A DNA stretch of 64,000 nt from Sesamum alatum (Eukaryota > Streptophyta > Magnoliopsida > Lamiales > Pedaliaceae). The stretch spans positions 21,867,395-21,931,394 of the forward strand of contig JACGWO010000004.1 of NCBI GenBank assembly GCA_034509735.1, read 5' to 3'. How positions within the stretch are numbered: position 1 is the first letter of the stretch; each line of letters starts with the position of its first letter. Shown here in pieces: positions 12,122-23,094 of the stretch. Under the pieces are notes generated by a model, which searched no databases, was not told the origin of the DNA, and saw only the letters and a list, made by a program, of their open reading frames with translations. The translations under genes and the position numbers were made by a program.

Positions 12122-14188
12122 GTGCTTACTACTAACGTTGAACGACATTTCACTTCACAACAAATGTCCACAGACCAATTGGATAACCCATGTAGTTGGA
12201 CTGCGCATTGGATGGCGGCCATGAAACCAACTTTTGAGGTTGGTCTGAAACATTCCAAGTCAAGGACCTCAAGACTGGGCATCGAGTGTCCTATTGATAC
12301 TTGCACTAAGTATTGCATTCATTGGGTGAGTGCCGAGTTTCATCAGCGACAGACGAAGGTCGTCTATGTAATTTTAGTGGGTTGGTTGATAGGGTGGTCG
12401 ACTGACTGAAGTGACTCGGGGGAATCGTCATATGGAATCCTTGGAGGCTTGGTCGGTATGACTGGAATTCTCGATTCCGATAGTACGGGAGTTGTCCTCG
12501 GATTTGAAGAATCATGGCAGTCATGTGCATATGAAGATTGTATCTTGGATCTGGCGAGAGGTGATCATTCTATAATATGGTCATTATAAGCATTGTCCAG
12601 TACAGTTGGAGTATATAGCGAGGACGGTGGATTCCAAGATAGGATCTGTCCCCTGTCAGTATATGACGGTGATGTCTCCTATGCGCTCTGAGATGGTTTA
12701 GACTCTGAAAGTCTATGGCCATAGCAATTGATTGAGTAGGAAAGGGTTTCCTACGTCGATTGATAGAGTAAACGCATCTGGGTATGAAGCAGAGTTGTTT
12801 AGTCAAGAATGAGAATCGACGCCCAATTCCATACCCTAGACTAAGGTCGGGAGACGGTCGACAATAGGACTGTACCCGTACGAAATCGGCGTCTAAATAT
12901 TCACGCCAACATTCACCTAGTGTCTAGTGCCATGGACTGTTGCTAGACGACCACCCATGGTGACGGGCTCCTGTTGGACACGAGCCCAAGTCTACCTGAA
13001 GGTGAACCTAAAGGGTCACACACAAATCACCGAGGAGGTGAAGGAATTGATTTGGAGTCAATTTCAGAGGACGATATGTAATTGGATTGCTTAAGGGATT
13101 GCCCATTGGATGGATGGGCCGATATTGTATCAGGCCCTCATTTAATCGGTAAATAAGATTTATCGATTAATATGAAAAGTTGAGATGTTGGATCTTTTAA
13201 TTGGATTAAAATATCAATGGGAATTATTTAAGTGGACATTAAATTAAATTGGATTTAATTTTGAGTGCGTCGTAATTGGAATATGGTAGAACCTGATCCG
13301 TTAAATTTTGACCCGAGAGGTGTGTTAATTCCATATATGGAATAGGAAGAAGTTGGACTTCTTTCCTAAATAAGCATGGTCGAAAATTGCCACCTTGGAG
13401 GGAGCAAAAATTGGCCATGTTGGATGCAAGGTGTTAGTTGACTTGTCTCTTTTGGTAAAAGACAAATCAACTCCAATCAAGCCCTTCCCTTTTGGTATGA
13501 TTTGATCATACCTTAAAAGATGGTAGACTTGATTGAAGAATTGATGGTGATTGATTGGGATGTATCTAGATATCCTTGGATGAACCTAGACATATTCCAA
13601 TAATCACATTAATTATGTATGTTTATGAGTATATACTAACACCTATGGGTGATGAATTTCATTATACATCTTTTTCTAGGAAAAAGATGAACACTCTCTA
13701 CCCTCTCTCTCTCTCTACTCTCTAAATCCTCTTTGTTGCTTCATTGATCTAGGATCAATTGAAGAACAAAGTAAGATCAAGAAGGAACACTAATTTGATA
13801 GTGTAATCCCTTCTTCAATTTCATCCTCTAGATCCATTTTTCCCTAGCAAGAAAAACAAGATCTCTCCCGGTGTGGTGTGGACGACTTTAGAGGGTCTCT
13901 ACGTTGGGACCTCGCGTGGATGAACGTCGGAGGAATCAACGCGTGTAGCCGATTGAAATACAAAATCGAGAAAGGTATTCCGATTTACATTTATGCTCTT
14001 GTTTTCTTCTTTATTCTATAGCCACAAAAACTTATTTATTTTATATGTTTAATTATGCATTTATACACCGATAGCCCGGGAAGATTCAAGGGTACACCCC
14101 TTGAACGCGATTTAAATTCCTTTTGTTCCACACGTTGTTATCTCCACCGCGCTTCCGCCGCGTTCCCGGGCCAATCCGCTTTCCTTCA
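12122..14188 (+). mobile_element. Type A LTR (forward), left end truncated
   Basis: Colinear with the complete type A LTR at 45760-47956 but lacking about the first 130 bp. It contains the shared block (about 12920-12962), hairpin arms at 12965-12987, a CT-rich tract after a TATATA motif (about 13630-13740) and the usual end CCGGGCCAATCCGCTTTCCTTCA. It runs at 14188 straight into reverse transcriptase coding sequence with no primer site, so the right junction is also not a normal element structure. Confidence 0.8.
12965..12987 (+). other. Conserved U3 hairpin, type A
   Basis: Arms GGGCTC (12965-12970) and GAGCCC (12982-12987) around the loop CTGTTGGACAC. The hairpin follows the block GTTGCTAGACG-CCACCCATGG directly and precedes the AAGTCTA motif. 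The same layout recurs at 46731 and, with one arm mutation, at 60345. Confidence 0.6.
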
Positions 14189-15308
14189 ACAACCTGAAGG
14201 ATTTGTCCTTTCTGCCCAAGAAAAGAAGGTTTGTAGACTTGTCAAATCGTTGTATGCGCTTAAACAAGCGCCTAAGAAATGGCATGAAAAATTTGACCGT
14301 ATTATGTTGTCAAATTGTTTCAAAATCAATAAGTGTGATAAATGTGTATATGTGAAAAGCACTCACAACTCCTTTATCATAGTATGTCTATATGTAGATG
14401 ACATGTTGGTAATGGGAAGTAGTCGTGATATCATTTTGACTACCAAAGGAATGTTGACAAAACATTTTGATATGAAAGACATGGGTTTAGCCGACATAAT
14501 ATTAGGACTTAAGATCTTTAAAACGTCTGATGGATTGGTCTTATCACAATCTCATTATATTGAGACTGTCCACCTCTAAGACTCTTGTAGATCTAAGTCT
14601 ACACTTAGCAATGAACAAATGTGTCAAATGACAAGTTGAATACTCAAGAATAATTGGTAGTTTGATGTATATCATGAATTGCACTCGTCTTAATATTGCT
14701 CACTCAGTAAACAAATTGAGTAGATTTATGAGTAATCCGGGCAAAGATCATTGGAAGGGTTAATTAGGGTCCTTCAATACCTAAAATACACTTCCAACTA
14801 TGGATTAAAGTATACGAGATATCCAGCTGTGTTGGAAGGATACAGTGATGCCAATTAGATATCCGATACTAAAGATACTAAGTCGACAAGTGGCTATGTA
14901 TTCACCATTGGAGGTGGTGCAGTATCTTGGAAGTCCTCAAAATAAATGTGTATAGCTCGTTCCATAATGAAATCTGAGTTTATCGCTTTAGATAAAGCTG
15001 GTGAAGAAGTTGAATGGCTTCCTAATTTCGTGGAGGACAATCCTTGTTGGACTAAACCAGTGCTTGTAATTATGATACATTGTGATAGTCAGTCGGTTAT
15101 TGGAAGGGCACAAAGCAATATGTATAATGGTAAGCCGATAGATATACGTCGAGGACATAATACCATAAGACAGTTGATCTCTAATGGAATCATATCTATT
15201 AGCTATATAAAATCAAAGGATAATTTAGCAGATCCATTAACGAAATGCCTTTCTAAAGATCAAGTATACTGTTCATCGAGGGGAATGGGATTAAAACCCG
15301 CCAATTAA
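14189..15308 (+). pseudogene. Ty1/copia reverse transcriptase-RNase H relic
   Basis: C-terminal half of a copia polyprotein. Translation from 14190 gives QPEGFVLS, VCRLVKSLYALKQAPKKWH, the catalytic motif YVDD (14391-14402), DMKDMGLADIILGLKI and LSQSHY, then a stop at 14577-14579. After that, frame pieces continue with EYSRIIGSLMY, CTRLNIAHSVNKLSRF, RYPAVLEGYSDAN, SGYVFTIGGGAVSWKSSK (stop at about 14943), then ARSIMKSEFIALDKAGEE, HCDSQS and ADPLTKCLS of the RNase H domain. Gag, protease, integrase and the N-terminal RT are missing. The start is the junction with the type A LTR, so the apparent frame from 14055 begins in LTR sequence and is a fusion artefact. Not functional. Its own 3' LTR begins at 15837. 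Confidence 0.92.
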
Positions 15309-15836
15309 ATTTTTATAGCGGTAACCCAACCTTGTTGACTGGAGATCCCAGGATCTTGGTTCAATGGGACAACTAAGTTATAAAGATTGTGGAAAGCACT
15401 TGGAGTTTTACTCCTTCACATTCCTATGACAAAAAGTGTTGTCAGTAAAAGGGTAAAGGTTAAGCTATAAGCTTTTAATGATTCCTATTCTAAGTTAAGA
15501 ACATTATAGGAGATCACCTATATAAGTGTGAAGACAGGCCGCTTCATATGTAAAACACTTATGAATCCAAGATAGAGTCCAAGGCCAAAACAGACTTAAC
15601 CGTGAGAACCAAAGATATTAGAGAAGGTATTGTGGGGGTACTATTATCTTGGTTTACACCAACGATTGAACAGTTCAAGACATCATGTTCACTGATTAGC
15701 CAAGTAAATCCGATGGTATTCCCCTAAGGAAGGTTCAAAGCCACAAACTGCCTATCCTGGTGCAATGACTTCTCGGTTGAAACTCTCCTAAGTGTTTGCA
15801 TGCTCATATGCATTAATATTCATTCATGTGAGGGAT
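15309..15836 (+). other. 3' untranslated part of the copia relic
   Basis: Non-coding stretch between the RNase H end and the 3' LTR. A purine-rich GTGAGGGA at about 15829-15835, directly before the LTR, is the likely polypurine tract for plus-strand priming. Confidence 0.6.
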
Positions 15837-16381
15837 TGTTGGAGAATGGTGAATGATAAATTAAAGAATAAATCATGACAAGTGATTGGTTAAGATGTGT
15901 GATGCATAACAAGCTTGTGACAGCTCGTGGGAAAGATGGTGTCGATCGTCCCGGGAGGAGCGCAAATGCGGAAGCGCGATATAAATAAAAATATGAAAAA
16001 TAAAACATGCTTATACTGAAACGTAAGGGGTGTTCCCTTGAACCTCCGGGTGTTTGGTTATCTCATGATCAAAGTAAGCATGCAATATCATGGTGGCCAT
16101 AGGGTGGAAACAAAAATGAAATTAAGACCTACCCGGTTGTAGTTTTGTCTCCGTACCGCTACATGCATTGTTCCACATTTTGCCACCAAGATTCCAAGAT
16201 AGGAACCCTCTAAATCGTCCACGCAATCCTACCGGTTCTTGATTCCCGTGCTAGCAAGAAATCAAGAGTGTATAGGGAGGACAAATCGACCAAACATTAT
16301 TAATTAACGTGATCAATCCGTCTAGTGTCCACTTCTATCAAACAAGGAACTAGACTTTTATTGGAGAAAAGGGAGAGAGGG

Positions 16382-16384
<3 letters not shown>

Positions 16385-16419
<35 letters not shown>
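16385..16419. repeat. (GA)n microsatellite
   Basis: About 17 uninterrupted GA units, followed shortly by a GT run at about 16432-16441. It lies just downstream of the type B TATA box in transcription direction. Confidence 0.95.
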
Positions 16420-16423
<4 letters not shown>

Positions 16424-16485
16424 GTCGGTGGGGTGTGTGTGTATGCTCATAGGATGATAACCTTGAGTATGTGTGCTTCTATGAG

Positions 16486-16493
16486 TATTTATA
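16486..16493 (-). promoter_or_regulatory. TATA box of type B LTR
   Basis: TATAAATA on the minus strand preceded by CTTCTTC, equivalent to 59728-59735. Confidence 0.65.
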
Positions 16494-16921
16494 GAAGAAG
16501 AATACTCATATTCCCCTTCAAACTCTACTTAAGAGGCACACTTTGACCTAGTCAAATCCTAGTCAAATTAGGCTTTAGACTTAGTCAAACTAATCTTGGC
16601 CTTTCATCTCTCTACTTCAATCTCGTCCGTCCATCACCTTGATGGATTATTTTATGGAATATTTAAATCTCATTTAAATAATCCATAGGGCTTTAAATAA
16701 TTAATATTTATTTATTTTAAGCCCATTTCCTCATTTCTAATAAATCTTATTTATTGGTTAATTCCATTTAATCTAATTAAAGGAATCGACAATCCAAGAA
16801 AAGGGGGAACCAATTTAATCTAATTAAATTGTTCCACCTCCCGGGATTAATTCTAAATTAATTCCTTTGTTACCGGCGGATTGTATGTGACTCTTTAGGT
16901 TCACCCTCAGCTAGACATGGC

Positions 16922-16953
16922 CGAATCTCCAATCATCTCATGAAGGGAATTCG
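16922..16953 (-). other. Conserved U3 hairpin, type B copy 2
   Basis: CGAATCTCC (16922-16930) faces GGAATTCG (16946-16953). The outer five pairs are intact; the inner part has a G-U wobble and one mismatch. Same location as 7132-7163. Confidence 0.45.
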
Positions 16954-17966
16954 TCCATCACCATGGGTGGCCATCTAGCAACGGTCCATGACACTAGAGA
17001 CTAGGTGAATATTATGGCGTGAACATTTAGGCTCTCCACTACGTTTATCCTTCCATCTACTATCTCACAACTATAGTCTAGGGTATAGACCTTTAGGACG
17101 TTGGTACCCATTCTTGACTTAAGTCTTGGCTCGTCCACACTAAACGTCACAGGGATCCCATCCCATTGTTCAGCCACTGTGGCCACAAATTTATGGAGGA
17201 CGAGTCTCAGAGTAAAAGTGAGACATTACTGTCAATCCTTTTGATAGGAGATGGGTCCTCTCTTAGGACCTACTGTCAACACTACACATCTTGATTGCAC
17301 TAGATAGGGCTTATGACAACCGAGTCTCTCGACTTGGTAGCCTTTTGCCAAACCTAAATGGTGTGTATGTGACTACAGTAGTCCCTCAAGTCTTAAGATC
17401 AAACTCGTATTGCCGGAACTGGGAATACAAGTCATACCGACCGACCCTACTCAAGGTATGATTCCTACGAGTCACCTGAGTCAGTTGGCACCTAGCTGGC
17501 TGACCCACTAACATTGCATGGACGACCATCGTCACTTGTCGATGAAACGCGACTGCAATCACTTAATGCAAATCTCAAACGGACTCTCGATACCCTATTC
17601 GAGTTCCCTTGACTTGGAGTATTTCAGACCAATCCACAGAAACTGATTTCATGACCTGCCATCCTATGCGCAGTCCAGTTTCTTGGATTGATGTTTCGGT
17701 CTGTAGGCTTTGCTTGTGCAATGAACAGTTAATAATATAAAGCAGTAAGTGAACACAAACAAAGTATTTAAGCCATATGAATATCATTTTCTTATTCATA
17801 ATAATTATTAAAACATCGAAACTGTCAGACATAGGTTACATAAGCCAATCAGATTGGCTTCACGGTCACCTATTCTAACATCGTGATAGCTCATGACAGC
17901 TCATGACAAGTGGGTGATGGTTGATAATGTTCAATCACCATCCGGCAGTGTCTAAATCAACCGAAT

Positions 17967-18090
17967 AGGTATGTCCTTTAGTTGAAAGAATGTGTCCATT
18001 GGGTGAAACCCTTTGGGTAAAACGATGCGTCTATTTGAGTGAAATGGTATGTCTTTTGGGTGAAATGATGCGTCCATTCGGATGAAAAAT
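17967..18090 (+). repeat. Tandem repeat in type E U3
   Basis: Five or so imperfect units of about 20-30 bp, each with ATGYGTCYATT or ATGTCYTTT followed by GGGTGAAA. It lies about 60 bp upstream of the TATA box, where U3 enhancer repeats occur in some copia elements such as tobacco Tnt1. The enhancer role is inference. Confidence 0.7.
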
Positions 18091-18145
18091 GTCAAAGACA
18101 TCTTTTCTGACTGGACATATCCGCTCGATATACCTTTCCAACTCC

Positions 18146-18154
18146 TATAAATAG
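18146..18154 (+). promoter_or_regulatory. TATA box of type E LTR
   Basis: CTCCTATAAATAGGCC context, a good plant TATA box. Transcription would start near 18180. Confidence 0.65.
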
Positions 18155-18600
18155 GCCTCCCATTTCATTTCATTATTCATTCATAGCATTCGTAAGCATA
18201 AAAGCATTCTGCAAGTGAGTTTAGCAAGAGAGTTTCAAAATATCGTTTAGTTCGTTGTTTCTCAAAGTTTGTGGTGATGCTACTTTGAGATAGAAAGTCG
18301 TTGTATCTTGGGAGACAAATTGCCCATTCTGTGAGCACCAGAGCGGGGCAATAATCGGCTTAAAGATAAAGAGTATAACTCTTGCCTTGACTTTATAATA
18401 CATAATTTCCCGCACTATCCAATTCATTCATTCCTTACATTTCATACGTTGAAAACCCGGAAAAAAAAAAATAAAAATCAAGGGTACACCCCTGGATCCA
18501 GATTTGTATGACTTATTTGCTTTAAAATTCCATTTTCCACAGTTTCGCTGCATTTTCGGGCCAACCCGTTGTCTATCATAACGTGTTTTTGGAGTTAAGG

Positions 18601-19768
18601 TGTTAATTCTAAAACAATTTAGTTAATATAATTATCACTAGGATGAACCTATAGAAGGGGTCACATACTTGAAGAAACTCATCTTCTAGATCTCGATTGA
18701 TTCAATGGGTGAATTGATTCTTGAGTTAAATTGATTAATTCAAGTCAAAGACCAATTTAATTCAAAAGTTGAATTAAATTGGTGTAGAATATCAATGAAC
18801 TAAAATAGTTAATTATTCTTGAGTTCAACTAATTTAATGGGATTAAATTAATTGTGTAGAGATATTTAAGTGGATTAAATTGCACGTGTCTAATTTGATT
18901 AGATAAGCTCAAAAGGGAAAAAAAATTAAATAGTTTGATCAATTAAATTTGTCCTTAATTATTTTTTTGACATAATTAGTTGAAGGATTTGAAATTTCGT
19001 TGGGAGAATCAAATTGGATTTAATTTTTCTATGAAGCAATCCCTATAAATGCTTGTAGGACGAGAAATTAATTTCCAATTAAATAATTGATGAGAAAAAG
19101 ATGGAGAATTAATTGTGATGGAAAATAAAGGCTTAATAGTTAAGTGAAGGAGTTTGAATTGATGTAGGACTTTGATTCAAACTCCACCACACATTGATCC
19201 CTCTAGATGAAGGGACTCCACCCTATATAATGGGGTGGATGTAGCTGGCCAAGCATGGCCTTTGAAACTAATGATTTGGCTCCTCTCCTCCTCTTATATC
19301 TCAAATTATTCCATTGCTTAAATAATTTATGTTTTCCACATATTATATTTTCATCTTGTTCTAGTTAATACAATTGAAGATGAAATTCTACACAAAAAAA
19401 TATACCAATTAGATTATGGTAGACATCTAGTTCTTTGAGAGATTTAGAAGTTACGGTTTGAAATTCACTAGAAATGCTGATGAGCATCCTAGGTGTGGAT
19501 ACCGTTAGAGAACAACATTTGGGGCCCTGCGAACCTGAGACAACTATGTTTGTGGATTAGATAACGCTTGGAAATGTTTCTTTACTGTCTACACCAATTG
19601 GAGTGCGAAAGGTAAATCTGATAATCCGTTTCGTACTTATTTTATGTGTCGCACATGATTCCGTTAAATGATTAGGCAAAGATTTGATAGAAATTGTTAT
19701 GCATGTTTTAATTATGAATTAAAATTTTAAACTCCCATTATGCCGTCTTGCCCATATCAAACCCAACA
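18601..19768 (+). mobile_element. Candidate LTR of another family
   Basis: Starts TGTTAATTCTAAAAC, ends CCCAACA, and has a TATA box (TATATAA, 19224-19230) in the context CCACCCTATATAATGGGGTGG. The flanks TAAGG and ATACT do not match, so no target duplication supports the ends. The following ACTGACTTGAGTATCAGAGT (about 19771) resembles a motif common inside plant gypsy LTRs, so the LTR may extend further. Confidence 0.4.
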
Positions 19769-21600
19769 ATACTGACTTGAGTATCAGAGTACTAATAATT
19801 TTTTTGTAGGTTCCCATTCTAGAGCTTGCGAAACTAAGGCCTAAAGATCTTGTGTTGGACCCTACGAAACAACCATTTTTGCTTGGATCACATATAATTA
19901 CAATTTATAAGTACAAAATTATCGAAAGAAAAGCATGCTTTTAAATAATTTTTTTGTTGCCCCTACTTTTCTTCACATTTAAATTACAAAAATAAAAAAC
20001 TCAGGTATCAGGTTTCACGTACCTGACTAGACGAGTATCCAATTTTATTGGGATTGTGTCGGGTACAAAAATATACTACTCGAAAAAATTGAATACCAGG
20101 CTTAGAAAACCCAACCCCCCTACCAGAGTTGATCGTCAAGTAGAATTAGGAACTAAGTGCTATGCGGGACAAAGTGCTACGCTATGTGTGTGGAGCCACC
20201 TCTTGAACTCATGCAACAAAGTGCTATATGTGTGGAAATCACCTTTAGAATCTCGATGCCTGGTGACCGATCATAGGATATGTCACACTACAACAAGGAT
20301 GCCACGTCCTGAGTGAAGGGTGATTGTATACCCTATCTTACATAAAATAAAGACAAAGTGTTCTATATGTGGGCACCACCTCATGAACTTATAGGAGTCA
20401 CATCTAGAATCTCGATGACTGGTGACCGGTCATAGATTATGTCACGAGGATGTCACGCTTAAATGAGGGGTGATTGTGATACCCATCCACACAGATTAGA
20501 AATTGATGAAAGAAATACCATGGGTGATTGTGATACTCCATTACACATGGATTAAGATTTGATAAACTCATACATCGTATAAGCCTTTGCCCAAATTTCA
20601 GGAAGCACTCGATGGTTTTGAAGAGAATTCTCCTGTCCAGTGAGCTTGTGGGCCCAAGGTGTGACAAATGGTATCAAAGCTAATAGTCAAGCAAAATCGG
20701 GAAATAAGTGTTATTTGGGTCAAACTGGTATATAGGTAGGAGCCACTCTTGAACATATGGAACACAGTGTTACATGCATGGGAGCTACCTTAAACTTGTA
20801 GCAGCTATCTCTAGAATCTCAATGCCTAGTGATCGATCATGTGTTATATTATGCTGCAACGACGATGTCGCATTCTAAAAGAAGGGTGATTGATACCCCT
20901 AATAAAACTTGTACTATGATGGCAGGTTTACTATTATGTATGGGATAAGCATGTGAAATATAAATTTGTGATAATGTTTGGACAAGTTGGTGTGTGAATA
21001 TTTAGCTATCAGTTTACTTGCTTCGATTGGCTTGAGGATAAATAACTTGTTACACTAATAATTCATTTACTACAATGGAAAAACACATGAATTGTGATGT
21101 TCATTTACTTTTTTGCTCATTAATAGGACAAAAAATCACATTATTTACAATAAGCAACTCAACTACCTTGTTTTACTTACTTTCCAGACAAACGAGTTTG
21201 AGGTGAAGGAGAATGGGGTACTTGAGAAGTAGTCAAAAGTAGTGTTAAGTGCACTAATTGCACCTGACACGTTAGGTGGTAGTTTATAATAACAAGGGTA
21301 AATACATCGTTTTTTCATGTCCAATTAAGGGTAAAGTGGCAAGCGAAAAACAATTCTGATGGTGGTGCTTTTGATCTCAGCCAAAAAAGTGCGAGACTAT
21401 TGTCACCAATTTTTTGGGCTTAATAACGGGCCAACCCATCTTGCATCGGGCTGGCCTGAAAGCTAGTAAACAAGCTATTAACAAGGATTAAACAGGATAT
21501 CCTTGTTAATATATCATAGTAAACAGGCCCTAAGAGTGATTATGGTATCTCATTCCACATGGACTAGGAATTGATAAAATGAGTACCATATAAGGTTTCG
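19769..21600. repeat. Old retroelement debris with three diverged copies of a ~200-bp unit
   Basis: Units at about 20150-20335, 20345-20500 and 20700-20905 each contain an AAGTG-CTATATGTGTGG-type start, a central TAGAATCTCGATGCCTGGTGACCGATCAT motif in diverged forms (not shown contiguously) and an end like GGGTGATTGTATACCC. A further partial copy of the tail is at about 21525-21615. ATGGTATCAAAGC at about 20668 resembles a retrotransposon primer site. No coding frame was recognised. Confidence 0.5.
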
Positions 21601-22070
21601 GCAAAGCACCAAGTGCATCAATTAGATATACTTTTTAGGTGAATTGTTCATAATCAAATTTTATGATATATTTAGCAGGTTTAGAGATAATTGTTACGTC
21701 AAATAGTCTTCTAAACTAGAAGGGTGATAATTATATGAATATTTTATTAAAATGGAGTTAAGCATGCAAGATAGAAGATCCATACCGAATACTTTCCTCG
21801 TAGGAGGATTTTCCCATATTATTATACTATGTTACATAATCCCAAGGGCAAAGGGCCTGTTCTAAGAAAAGCATATTTGGCTTGTTCAGGGGGCGAAGCA
21901 GTATAAGTTATAGTTGGAGGGCCAACCAGCAATAGAAAACAGTTTAGGGGCCATTATAGATATCAACAGAAACTAAGGGGAAGAATTAAAACAAATTCCA
22001 AGTCGGCAAGTCCCGTTATTTTGTTCAATTTCTGATGAATCGAATTGTCGCGGAGAAATAGAAACTGCTG
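21601..22070 (+). promoter_or_regulatory. Upstream region of the FRA10AC1 homologue
   Basis: Presumed promoter and 5' untranslated region, since it directly precedes the start codon at 22071. I see no convincing TATA box within 150 bp and no repeat. The transcription start cannot be fixed from sequence. Confidence 0.4.
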
Positions 22071-23052
22071 ATGGGTTCATTTGGGTCTCTCAAGCAAGCA
22101 ATTTTCGACAAAGAAGAAAGAAAACAGTATGTAAACGCTTTTATGAGTATTTATCTTTTAAGTTATCTGTATATAGATGAAGCTGTATTCTGTAGTTTGA
22201 TTTTCTGAAATTGGGACTCACAATTTATGAACAAACAGGCAGTATCAGGATCACATACGAGGCCTCAACGCCTACGATCGCCACAAAAATTTTTTGAATG
22301 ATTACGGTTAGTTTTCACTTTGGTTCAGGAATTTGTGCGCCAGGAAACACTAATCGATAGGTGTTTGCGAGTGTATGTACTTTTAAGATGATTAGATGGC
22401 GTCAGTGAATTTGGTTTATGGGCTTATTTTCGTTTTGTCTTTTTATGAATTGTTTTTATGTGAATGTGTTTTGGTTTCTGGCTCTTTTCGCTTAAAAATC
22501 TGCTAGGAATTTGCTGATGGGATTTGGGAAATGGAGTATTTATTGTTGTAAACATTATTCCCTTTGGAATTCTTAGAGTGAAAGTTAAATAAAATTTCCT
22601 ACGCCGAAAGATAAAATTAGTTTGTTGAATGTTAATGGTTTAGCATGGCATTTCTAGTACTTGTCACCAAGAAAGATGACTGTCTAACACAACTAGTTGC
22701 GGCTTCAAATGCAAATAGAACATGTTATGTGTAGAGTAAGAGACTAAAAACCTTAGAGGATGTTTGATTAAGCTTGTACACTCTTTAAAATATCTTATAA
22801 GAGGGTTTGGGAACTTGTAAAATGTTGGGTAATTTTTTTTTTAATTACTGACATTTGTATAAGTTTCATCATCTTATTTTATTCATATACTTTCAAGAGC
22901 TTATTTTTAAAATAAAATCGATCACCTTAAATGGGCACTAAAAATATCTCATGAAATGCATGAACTTATAAGATTATAAGATATTTTAAATAATTTTAGC
23001 CAAATTTCCTCTTAGTCTAATTTGTGGAAAGCTCAAATGCCAGTTGTACTTG

Positions 23053-23094
<42 letters not shown>

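Larger units (their letters stand above)
15930..17880 (-). mobile_element. Solo LTR, type B (reverse), nested in type E LTR
   Basis: 1951 bp, right end CACCTATTCTAACA. The pentamer TCGTG lies at 15925-15929 and 17881-17885, a perfect 5-bp target duplication. The left terminal base is G where T is expected (GGAAAG against TGAAAG in the copy at 6106), a single substitution. No internal sequence is present. TATA box 16486-16493, GA microsatellite 16385-16419, shared block about 16960-17015, hairpin 16922-16953. Confidence 0.88.
15837..18578 (+). mobile_element. 3' LTR of the copia relic (type E), split by a type B LTR
   Basis: Starts TGTTGGAGAATGGTG and ends GTTGTCTATCA; without the insert (15930-17880 plus one duplicated TCGTG) it is about 785 bp. 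It has a TATA box at 18146-18154 and a tandem repeat upstream of it (17967-18090). A second copy of its first 146 bp is at 45614-45759. The position after RNase H and a purine tract shows it is the 3' LTR. Confidence 0.85.

Noticed and set aside
14055..14188. ATG and first 45 codons of the open frame leading into reverse transcriptase.
   Set aside because: These lie in LTR sequence identical in type to the other A LTRs; the true family similarity starts at 14190.
19475..19530. CTGATGAG motif resembling a hammerhead ribozyme core (also at about 28386 and, on the minus strand, 12334), which could mark retrozymes.
   Set aside because: No GAAA box with a pairing stem II at the right distance could be found, and flanking helices do not form.
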